From Pseudeuparius sepicola (Eukaryota > Arthropoda > Insecta > Coleoptera > Anthribidae): a stretch of DNA of 64,000 nucleotides. The notes beneath the pieces were generated by a model, which was not told the origin of the DNA, ran no database searches, and was given only the letters and a program-made list of their open reading frames with translations. Shown piece by piece: positions 55,061 through 64,000 of this stretch; position 1 is the first letter of the stretch; the number at the start of each line of letters is the position of its first letter. The stretch covers positions 27,156,096 through 27,220,095 of the forward strand of contig OY987308.1 in NCBI GenBank assembly GCA_963920635.1, read 5' to 3'. A program made the position numbers and the translations under genes.

Positions 55061-56690
55061 GATCATTTTATTATTGTTATTGTGTGTTCGAATGGAAAAA
55101 AGAATATTTTTGTTCCTTTAATTTTCTAGATATCCATTAACAAGTTTTATTTAATTAAAAATATATGCGTTTCCCCCAATTAGTGTTTAAAGGGATTTTT
55201 TATTGTTTATTCCCTTTTTCGAAAAAAGTCACTCTTCATAAAAAGTTTTGCTTGCAACAAAAATTCAGTTTTATTTAATAAAAAAAAAACACTATTTAAC
55301 AATGAAAATGCGGAAAATATAAAATAAAAAATCCGAACACTAATCGGGGGACACACACACTGTATATTCATACAATGCTACTCATATTACTCATAAGATT
55401 GCACCAGAGAAATTCTGGATTGCACTCAATGAAAAAAAATATTTATTAGATTTTTTGAAAATCTGATTTCTAGCTATGTTGGTGCATGGTTTGGGTACAC
55501 TATCGCGCCGTGACGTCACAGCCCATACCTGTCAAATTTGACATTCAAAATTAAAAATTGGGATAATCGGGTTTGCCTTTGGAAATATCAGAAAAGTTAT
55601 TAAAAATAGAATGTCATTGTGTTTGTATTGTATTATTGCCAATTTTCAGAAAGATATCGGGATATTAATTTTTTCTTAATTATTTCTCTTCAAATAATCC
55701 ATATTATTTTTTCCGCAAACAACCAAAGACATCTTATTTACTAGTTGCTCTATTACTAAATCATTTATAGCAATACCAATAAATTTGAACTTAAAATTAT
55801 AAGGAGAAAATAAGATTTTTTAAAAATGTAATAAAAATCTTTCCTATTTGGTACAAACTTTATGAATGGCAATGTATATTTCAATGTTTATAAAGTAACA
55901 TTTTTGGAATTCCACAATTTTTTTAAACATCTTGCACAGAAGTCTATTAAATGAAGTCAAATTTATGATAAAATAATTTTTGAAACGACAGTATAGTAGA
56001 ATCACTTAAATAGTTATATTAATTTTTGGTCTTAATAAAAAAGACACTTTTGCCAAATACTTTTCTATGTTAGGGTCCAACCAGATATGTTGCTCACTTG
56101 TTCTACCTACATAATAAATACAAAATTACTAATGAAAAAATTGTTTAAAAAAATCAAATTTCTCTCTACTTGCAAAGTAGGATTGCAATCTAAGAGACCT
56201 TGGTATAAAACACTATAGTTGGATGTTTTTAGTACAAAATAGACTGAAATTGTACAACAAAAATTTTGTCTTGGAGCAATTCAATACGTTGCTTGATGTA
56301 AAAATAGAAAAATAAACTGTCGGAGAATAGCTAATAACAAAAAAAAAATCAAACCCCAAAGTGTTCTAGTAATATAAATAATTAAACAATATTTAAAACA
56401 CCTTTGTAAAAATTGTTAAAAATTATTGTAATGGAGTTGAATAAAATTTTTTCTGAATCCGTCCCTGTCTTATTCGGCTATCTTCACATCGGTCCCGGCC
56501 AATCTAACTCTCATGATTTGTGGTCGTAGAATTTTGAGGTTAGGGCGGCCTGTCAAATTTTGTTGCTATGTTAACGAGGTCACTACGAACCTTTTTCCAC
56601 TGTCATGTTTCGCATATCTCTATTACAATTAAAATAACTGTGATATAGAAGGCAATTTTATAACTTAGACCTACGTCCAACTAGTCAACA
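55061..56690. other. Intergenic AT-rich DNA upstream of prtp
   Basis: About 1.6 kb without an ORF of note. The last 200 bp (56460-56690) are less AT-rich and presumably hold the prtp promoter and 5' UTR. CTGTCAAATTTGACATTC occurs near 55536. Confidence 0.4.
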
Positions 56691-58801
56691 ATGAATATCC
56701 CGCAGTTCTCTCTAGTATTTGTCGCGGTTCTTGCACAGATATTCGCCCACGAAGACGATGTATACACCGCAAAATACACTGTCGACAATTTCGCCGATGA
56801 AATACCGAAGAAACACCACTTCGTGATGTTCTACGCGCCCTGGTAAGTCCTCCGAACGATTCGGGAAACGAGAATATACGAAAAAATCTCAGGTGCGGCC
56901 ACTGCCAGAGACTGGGCCCCACTTGGGAGCAACTGGCCGAAATGCTGAACGAGGAGGACGGCAACATAAAAATAGCCAAAGTGGACTGCACGACTGACAG
57001 CAAGGTGTGCGTGGACCAAGACGTGACCGGATATCCCACGTTGAAGTTCTTCAAAACCGGAGAAACCGAGGGCATCAAATTCAGGGGCACCAGGGACTTG
57101 CCCACGCTGACTAACTTCATCAACGAGCAGTTGAGAAGTGTAAGGGTGTCGAATGGGATTTTTCGCGGGAAATAATCGGGGATTTTAGGGCGATGATGCG
57201 GCCGAAGCGAGCATAGTCCAACCATCTTCCTACGAACTGAAAGAATTGACCGAGGAAAGTTTCGAAAAGGAGACTGAGAAGGGGAAGACGTTTGTTAAAT
57301 TTTATGCGCCGTGGTGTGGACATTGTCAGGTATTTACGCTAATTGTGCTGTCGTCGTTAAAATATTTATGATAAATGTTTTCGCCATGCCTTTGCAGCTA
57401 GGTCAAACATTATTAAAATTCAAAAAGAGGAAAAGTTTGAACAACATTTTTCTTTGTTCTCACAAAGTAGGCTGGTTTTTCTTTGTTTCTTGCATTGTTC
57501 TTTGTTATTTGCATTGCACCAAGGCACTTTTCTGTGAATATATAAAAGCGCTAATGACTCTGCTTCTATTCAATATTTTTTAATAAACATTGGCACATTT
57601 ATTTAAGATTGTTGTAGCTTTAATCCGTTCACAAATAATGATTAACATCGCTCCAGAATTGAGAATATTATAAGATGTTAACTTTGAACAATATCTTTCT
57701 TTTTTCTAACAAAGTAGGCCGTTTTCCTTTTGTTTCTGATTCTTTGTTAAATTATTTGCACTGTACCAAGGCACTTTTTGTGCGAATAAGTCTGCTTGTG
57801 TTTAATATTTTTTAATAAAAATTGCTACATTTATTCAGGATTATCGTGGCTTTAATCTGTTCACAAATTATTAAAATCTCTCTAAATTAAGAAAGTTGTG
57901 CATGTTTAAAGTCGAACAATATATTTCTTTGTTTCTTGTATCGTCCTTTGATACTTTCTTTGTTATTTGCATTGGACCAATTCAAGATTTGTGTGAACAT
58001 AGAAAAGTAATGATAATTCTGCTTCAATGTAGTATTTTTAAATACAATTTAGTACACTTATTCCGGATGAGAAGAATAGCCTCAAAAGTAACAGTTCATT
58101 TGTTCTTTCCGCATTCTGTGCCCTATTTTTAGAAGTTGGCACCAGTTTGGCAAGAACTGGCAAAATCGATGGAATTCAACAGGGAAATTGGAATCGCGAA
58201 AATAGACTGCACCCAGTTTAGAAGCGTTTGCAACAATTTCGAAGTGAAGGGTTATCCGACGCTTCTCTGGATCGAGGACGGCAAGAAAATCGACAAGTAC
58301 CAAGGCGACAGGAGCCTGGAGGACCTGAAACAATACATAAACAAAATGTCCGGGTCCGCCAAAGAGAAGATCGTAGAGGAATCCGTAGAGGCCGGTTCTA
58401 CTCCCGTCAGCGACTTGAGCGGCGAAAATTTCAAGAACGAGATCGAATCGGGAGTGACTTTTGTCAAGTTTTTCGCCCCGTGGTGCGGGCATTGCAAACG
58501 ATTGGCGCCGACGTGGGAAGATCTGGGCAAAAAGTTCGCCTCAATAGTCGGAGTCAATATAGCAAAAGTCGACTGTACCTTGGAAGAAAACAAAGAACTC
58601 TGCAACGAACAGGAAGTAATGTTTTTTTGAGAGTTTCGGAGAGAGACAATTCTTGAAAATTTGTTTTTGTTGCAGATCGAAGGGTTCCCGAGTTTGTTCC
58701 TGTACAAAGACGGCAGTAAGGTTTCAGAGTACAGCGGAAGCCGGTCGTTAGAAGATTTGTCGAATTTTATAAATTCTCACTTAGGTCACGACGAATTGTA
58801 A
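56691..58801 (+). CDS. prtp: Pretaporter/TXNDC5-like ER protein with three thioredoxin domains
   Basis: Exons 56691-56842, 56893-57139, 57189-57329, 58133-58615 and 58676-58801 give 1149 nt, 382 residues, in phase. A signal peptide ([19 protein letters not shown]) is followed by three thioredoxin folds. Each has a WCGHC active site (first exon-2 boundary, end of exon 3, exon 4) and a cis-Pro block ([24 protein letters not shown]). The C-terminus HDEL is an ER-retrieval signal. Drosophila Pretaporter is an ER disulfide isomerase-like protein that relocates to the surface of apoptotic cells and acts as a ligand for the engulfment receptor Draper; vertebrate TXNDC5/ERp46 is a PDI. An 803-nt intron 3 contrasts with the ~50-nt others and is filled by repeats. 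Confidence 0.95.
57440..58010. repeat. Two to three diverged ~247-bp tandem repeats in prtp intron 3
   Basis: ACAAAGTAGGC(T/C)G near 57463 and 57711, GCAC(T/C/..)GTACCAAGGCACTTTT-type words near 57511 and 57766, and TTTAATAAA(C/A)ATTG blocks repeat at about 247 bp. A third partial copy lies near 57915-57985 (TTTGCATTGGACCAA). Confidence 0.65.
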
Positions 58802-60384
58802 TTGTAGCGTGTAATAGTGTGATTTGTTGTTTAATTTTGTGTGATATAAAGCAGAAAAATGCAGTTTTCCAATGTTATGAGTACCATTCCCTTTGATTTT
58901 TTATATCTTTTTCTAATTGTTTGTAGATGAATAAATCGTGATTTTAATCAATTTTGAGTAGTTTTATTATCGGGGTTCGTGACAAAATGAACGGACAAGG
59001 TTATATTGATAAGGGGTTATCATTTTTTTACTTGTTTAATAAGATGAGACTAGACTCTTGAAAAATTTTTTTTTCGTTGATATTAATTTTTAAATGAAAC
59101 GAGCACCAAATTGACATTTCATGATGTATCTTCATCTGTCTACTCTGTATGTACAGCGTGATCCATCCAAGACTAACACACCTTGTTTCTTAATTCCATA
59201 TTTTTTCAAATTTTCCAAATAAAAACAATTGAACATCAAATAAATAAGTTACAGAAGTTATTTTAATAACACCCTGTATATTTTTTTGAAATATACGCCC
59301 CTTCTCGATTGCAACGATATAAATACGTCTTATGTTTGCCCCAACCGTTTGGAAGATATGAGCGATAAATTTTAGAAATTTTAATATCGAAAATAGCAGT
59401 AGCCATGAAAAAACTACGTGTAAAACTTGTTACCAGATGAATAGAACTAAATGATTTTTTTGTTTTTAAAATGTTCATTATAAAGGCCCAATAAATATGC
59501 ATTTCTTATATCTTTCTTCTCTCGAATAATGAGTCATGTTATTATTTATACATATTCTTATTTGACAATAAGAGAGACCAAATAGTGTGTTATTATAATG
59601 AAAACTTTAAAAACAAACATTCCCTTAGTTCTGTTATTAATCCGTTAACAAATCTCACATCTAGCACTTTCTTACCCAAGGTTAAAAGTTGATCGCTCAT
59701 ATCTTCCAAATGGTTAGAGCAGACATGTGACATCTTTATTATCTTTAATTACATAATAAGAAAAGAATACATTTTTATTGGTAAAAATATAGAAATAAGG
59801 TGAGACCGTGTACAGAGTGAAATAAATAAAGTTATTAAATCCGATTACCGACTAAAAACCATGGTGATGAAGTTTTTTTTTTTTGAGAAATCTGAATGTA
59901 GCTTCAGAATGGACGTATAGGGTGTTCTCGAAAATTAAGGCCAAAACAATTTTTTTCTAAAAATAAAAAAATATATTGTTTGATTTCAGTTCAACGGGAA
60001 TTAAATAAATATTTGTAGAAATTGATACTTTCCTGTTGATTAAAAATGCCATTAAATAGGCATCAAAATTACTTTTTCAATTATATCAATTAATTGTCTG
60101 AAACAAATTCTCGGTCCATAGCCTACTTATTACAGCTAAGTGCAGTTAATGTGTTAAAAATCAAAGTTAATGTAATTGACACTCCCTTATCAATCCAAAT
60201 ATCTCGAAAACGGCAAAAGGTAATCCTATAGTGTTAAATATCATTGGAAATGTAATTTTAAGGGCTATCTAATGATATTTTAATCGTACAAATCCGTATT
60301 TGTAACTTTATTTGATATTTCAAAATATTTCTGGCATTTAAACTGGTGTATTTCTGGTTGCCTACCATTCAACGTGAAAAACCC
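58802..60384. other. Convergent intergenic region with a probable foldback element
   Basis: The prtp poly(A) signal candidates are near 58930 (AATAAA). GGAAGATATGAGCGATAAAT near 59350 pairs inversely with GATCGCTCATATCTTCCAAA near 59690, and an ACACCCTGTATA end at 59268 faces GTACAGAGTG at about 59811. This suggests a decayed foldback element of about 550 bp. The rest is AT-rich without ORFs. Confidence 0.5.
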
Positions 60385-60886
60385 TTACGGGTACACCATG
60401 AGAATGTTTTGAATCAATCTAAACGGGACACTCGTGCATACCGCCCTCTCTTCGGGGCAACGGAATCTACTCAAGCATTCGGAAAGTTTTCTGTCGCATT
60501 GGCAAAGTTTGTCGGCGCAGGAATTCGGTGCTCCCAGGTCTCCGTGATCGATGGCTGTAAGAGTATAAAAAACGCCAAATCTAAGAATCTCCCGTTTTTC
60601 CAACTTACCACACAGGGGCTTATCGTGAACGCACTGCCAATAGTATGGTATCAGATAAACCAAAAATTTTGGACAGTCCGTTGCTTCGTAGCACCTGTCG
60701 TGCATTTTGCAGCATCTAAAAACTTTCTTTTTATATTTATAATTTTTTTCGCGGGATTCTTCAACCTGTCTATCCCGTCCATAGGATTCCCCGAACCGAG
60801 GAATCCACAGAAGCAACCGTACCCTTTGTAAATCAATGGGTTGCACCCGGTTGCACAGCTAACCATGTTGTAGAGGTGAAATACTC
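60385..60886 (-). CDS. Secretory phospholipase A2, C-terminal three exons
   Basis: Exons 60766-60886, 60609-60715 and 60385-60554 join in phase. They encode the catalytic core of an insect-type secreted PLA2: calcium loop YKGYGCFCGFLGSG, catalytic CCKMHDRCY (His-Asp) and a Cys-rich C-terminal part (CADKLCQCDRKLSECLSRF). These enzymes hydrolyse the sn-2 ester of phospholipids with calcium; in insects they serve digestion, immunity or lipid mediator release. The first exon shown opens after a strong TTTCAG acceptor in phase 1, so the signal peptide and any propeptide lie to the right, in exons I could not settle. Introns are about 50 nt. Confidence 0.88.
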
Positions 60887-61169
60887 CTGAAATTGATTTT
60901 TTTTTATATGTTTTTATATGTTACGTATATGTAAGTAGGTGCCTCTTTTCGTCCTGATATCGTTTTGGCCGTGTTTTTTCCCAAAATTAAACTGCGCCTT
61001 GTCGAAACCTGGCCTCGGGCTACAAAATAGATTGTAGGTGCGCTTAAAGACAAATTATTCCAAGTTTAATGCCAATTAGGCACCTTACTAGGAACCCATG
61101 AATATAGATGAGCTCGATTCTGGCAAATTCGGCCATAATTCGACCACATAAGAACAGCGCAATACTCAC

Positions 61170-61263
61170 TTCGACGATTCGAAAATGCCGCTAGAGTGTC
61201 CCACGAATATTGTGGAGTTTTCCGCTTGGAATTTCGGGGTTTTCAAGGCCCCAGCCTGCATAC
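61170..61263 (-). CDS. Candidate upstream exon of the PLA2 gene, phase conflict
   Basis: A 94-nt stretch bounded by TTTTGCAG and GTGAGT stays open in one frame (MQAGALKTPKF...FVGHSSGIFE). It ends with two leftover bases, but the next PLA2 exon at 60886 requires one. Either an unseen small exon lies between them, or this is not part of that gene. I see no family match in the peptide. Confidence 0.3.
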
Positions 61264-62671
61264 CTGCAAAATAACGAATAATGTATGCATTCGGATCAAT
61301 TTTGCAATTAAAAAGCCGTATGAATAGATTGCGGACATAAATAAAATTACGGAAAAGCGGAGGATTTTTACGCATGGCAAAATCTAGACGCGATCATTTG
61401 TTTTGCAAATGGGGATTGCCTTGTGTAATGCCGCAATGTTTGTTGATTTTTCTGTGGATACGTGGTTTTCCAATCCGCAATCCATACACAATAATTATTA
61501 TTGATGTCGGCGACTTGTGCCCTATTCAAAGATTAATTATTGTGCCATAATATTTTTAGAAGCGGATATGGATTTTTTATTTAACATAACACCCGCAACA
61601 CCTTTTTTTGTTATCCTGAGCTGTGTGGGTTTAAAACAGTATAATTTCAATGTTGATTAAGAGCATAACATAATTAATGACAGAGTTTAGAACAAGGGAG
61701 TAAGAAAATCTATGGGCTTTACCTATCTATTCCAAATGGATAGAATATAGGTAGATACAATATACACAGAAACACTTTAACCATTATGCCCGGTAATGGA
61801 AAATTCGACAGGAATAATTGATAGACCGTGGCGTTTTGTATCTTAAAAAAAAAACTCACCATAGAAAATTATAACGCAGCACAACGAAATGTTCATGTTT
61901 TTTTTTGTTTTTACACCATTTTAAATTCGGATTATACGCACCTATTCACAAAGACAAAACGTTTGCTACTAAACAAATGTCCCATGCCGTCATGGTATGA
62001 TGAAAATCGTGTAAGTAGGTACCTACATGTGGGGAACATTACGTTTTCTCGCTACATATAAAATGCCTTAAAGGCAAATAGTAAACAACTAATGAGGTAG
62101 TTGATTATTTAATAAAAATATATAACCGGCTCGGGTCAGCATTTTCTTATAAGTGTCGTAACGATTTTACATCACCTTTCATGGACGTTGTTAATATTTT
62201 ATAGGCGAAAAAATGAGTTCTAACTTCCCAAGTGGCTTAGTAATATTCAATCAAGTAGGCGAAAAAACAACAACGGTCTCAGGGGGCGGTGGTTGTTCTC
62301 CAGCGCACGCCACACCCTCTCATATTATTTCCGAGGATCGTGCAAATATTTGTCGTTTTTTAATTGAGTTTTTCGTCACTGGCAATAGCTAAATTGCGTT
62401 CTTTCATTAGGGGGCGGCCTTTTCGGAAACGAACGGCAAACACAAAGTAGGTTTATTAACGGCTCAAAGCTGTTATTAAATGTTTTATTAAGGGTTTCTC
62501 GAGTGTTTGCGAAAATCAGATAGATATCTTTAGTAGCAAGCGGTTGGTTCGCACGCTACATACTTGATGGAGAAATACTAGCAGAGTAATTTCGGCGATG
62601 ATTTCCCTCATACTGCTTGCATCCAATAAGGTAGCTCCTTCCATAAAAATCCAACCAATCATAGGCCTCTG

Positions 62672-62732
62672 CTAGCGATAATTGCACTTGTGCAAATTAT
62701 CGCGGTAATTGCACTTGTGCAAATTATCACTT
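62672..62732. repeat. Tandemly duplicated palindrome
   Basis: GATAATTGCACTTGTGCAAATTATCGC is followed by GGTAATTGCACTTGTGCAAATTATC. Each is a near-perfect palindrome centred on the TTGCAC/GTGCAA pair. The layout, two adjacent hairpins in tandem, is the same as at 42655-42752. Confidence 0.8.
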
Positions 62733-63127
62733 CGTTGCTTAGCAACCGCGAATCTGTTGGATACAAACACGTACCTACTTCTTAAAGTTTGTGTGTTTCA
62801 CACTGTTCTAAATTATGCAGCTTATAAATTATGTTGCGGTACTATTAAGCATTGTATCAATGAATTTTTATAACTTTTACATTGCTAAATTTTTGTTATT
62901 GGACCTCCGTCTCCGTTTAAATTTATGACACATTCAGAAAAGAAACCAACGCTGACAGGATGTAGGTATAATTTGCCTTGGATATCTAAGCGTCATGTTT
63001 GTTTACTCGAACGCTACAGTCGAAGCTGTCAATAAACTCGTTCAAAATGAGTCGTTTTGGAAATGTAAACATAGAAAAAAATAATACAGAAATTATTAAA
63101 TCGTATTCGAGAAATAATCTCGACAAA

Positions 63128-63356
63128 TACCACTAGTGCCGGAAATTTTTCTAGATAATTTTATTCTCAAGCCCTATTTTGCCCACTAGCAAAACCACTC
63201 GTACAAATTGGGCTTTTATTTTCAGAGATAAAATCCCTCTAGCTTCGCTCTTGGGATTTTATCAGAAAATAAAAGACCAATTTATACTTGTGATCTTTCT
63301 AGGCAAAATAGCGCTTTCGAAAAAATTATCGATAAAATTTCCGGCACTTGTGATAT
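63128..63356. repeat. ~225-bp foldback palindrome
   Basis: The outer arms AGTGCCGGAAATTTTTC and AAAATTTCCGGCACTTG are inverted. Inside, AATTGGGCTTTTATTTTCAG and AGATAAAATCCCTCT pair with TGGGATTTTATC and AGAAAATAAAAGACCAATTT around the loop AGCTTCGCT. It looks like a solo foldback element. A separate short palindrome, ATACCACACTGGTGGTATT, follows at 63380. Confidence 0.8.
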
Positions 63357-63687
63357 TACATACGATAATTTTAGCGATGATACCACACTGGTGGTATTTA
63401 CCAAAAAACAAATGACAGTAACTGGAGTTTCTGGATTAATGCAATAATGTCACTTTTTAATAGAAAAACTTTTTTTTTTCAAAAGTCACATCAATTTTGT
63501 GGCTGAAAAATAATTTGAGATAGATTCCATGGGCGTAGCAAACTTCTGACTACAGGAATAAGTATATCTATATGTATTAAAGTTGTCCGTGATACCTACA
63601 CGCGCGCCATCTATATGATGTGAGAAATATACTAAACAAATGGCGGGGTATTTGAAAAGCTCCTCATATTGATTTAATTACTATTAT

Positions 63688-63808
63688 TACTGTTACTAAA
63701 TCGTATTTGTTGGCAAAATGCACAGTTTAATGATGAAGAAGTGAAAAGTGTAATTAAGGCCACATTTAAAGCCTTAAGTTTTGCCAACAAATACGACTTA
63801 GTAATAAA
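63688..63808. repeat. ~120-bp hairpin with ~25-bp arms
   Basis: TTACTAAATCGTATTTGTTG plus GCAAAA pairs with TTTTGC plus CAACAAATACGACTTAGTAA. The loop also contains the small palindrome TAAGGCCACATTTAAAGCCTTA. No coding role was seen. Confidence 0.8.
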
Positions 63809-64000
63809 ACTGAAAATTAAAATGCAAATTTGCTAAAATTAATGTATTATTAAATTTATTATAATCTAGAACACATCCGAACAATGTCTTCTAATGTAGG
63901 TACCCTCTGCTCTAGTTTCTGTTCAGTTCCAATAATTTTATCAGCTATGAAGATTGCAAGGTCTGCATAAATTACAATCCAAAATTCATGCTTATTTGGT

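Larger units (their letters stand above)
61264..64000. other. Terminal AT-rich region, no gene recognised
   Basis: No ORF here has a recognisable domain. The 5' exons of the PLA2 gene could lie here. The notable structures are palindromes, listed separately. Confidence 0.4.

Overview
The window looks like an insect nuclear genome. The genes carry GT-AG introns, mostly 45-60 nt long, and encode an Extradenticle-type homeoprotein, a ZAD zinc-finger protein, Rbp1, a Pretaporter-like protein and an insect-type secreted phospholipase A2. The DNA is AT-rich between GC-richer exons and full of satellite monomers, decayed non-LTR elements and foldback/MITE elements. A beetle is my best guess, but that is inference; no sequence here fixes the order. 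I saw no rRNA, tRNA or CRISPR array.

Layout, left to right. Rbp1 (-, 3' end off the window) is head to head with an SRR1-domain gene (+). SRR1 meets IFT46 (-) tail to tail, and their stop codons overlap. IFT46 is head to head with TEX261 (+). THADA (-, 15 coding exons, 5772-18277) follows; its introns hold a LINE with a DNA element nested in it, a five-copy satellite array and a short hairpin. Next come extradenticle (-, 19284-21996) with a satellite array in its intron, a decayed LINE whose reverse-transcriptase segment has become a tandem array, and a ZAD/C2H2 gene (+, 23956-25836) with a foldback element in its last intron. RabGAP1 (-, 26092-35922, 11 coding exons) carries at least seven repeats in its introns.

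The second half begins with ZGPAT (-) head to head with a SMYD3-like gene (+), then mRpS30/mL65 (+). A phosphorylase-fold gene of unclear function (-, 43128-46024) is followed by an SLC35F3/F4-like transporter (+, 48843 to 52955 or 53260), a three-thioredoxin-domain ER protein (prtp/TXNDC5, +, 56691-58801) and a secretory phospholipase A2 (-, 60385-60886, 5' exons unresolved). The last 3 kb holds no gene I can support but several strong palindromes.

The genes are housekeeping or developmental loci (tRNA modification, intraflagellar transport, ER trafficking, Rab regulation, mitochondrial translation, ER redox) and do not form one pathway. The most unusual material is the repeat biology (RT-derived satellite, IFT46 exon fragments in a local tandem duplication, nested insertions, tandem micro-palindromes) and the phosphorylase-like gene, whose fold is split by a long basic linker. 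Exon boundaries were read by hand from splice consensus and reading phase. For every multi-exon model except the PLA2 candidate 5' exon the phases close exactly.
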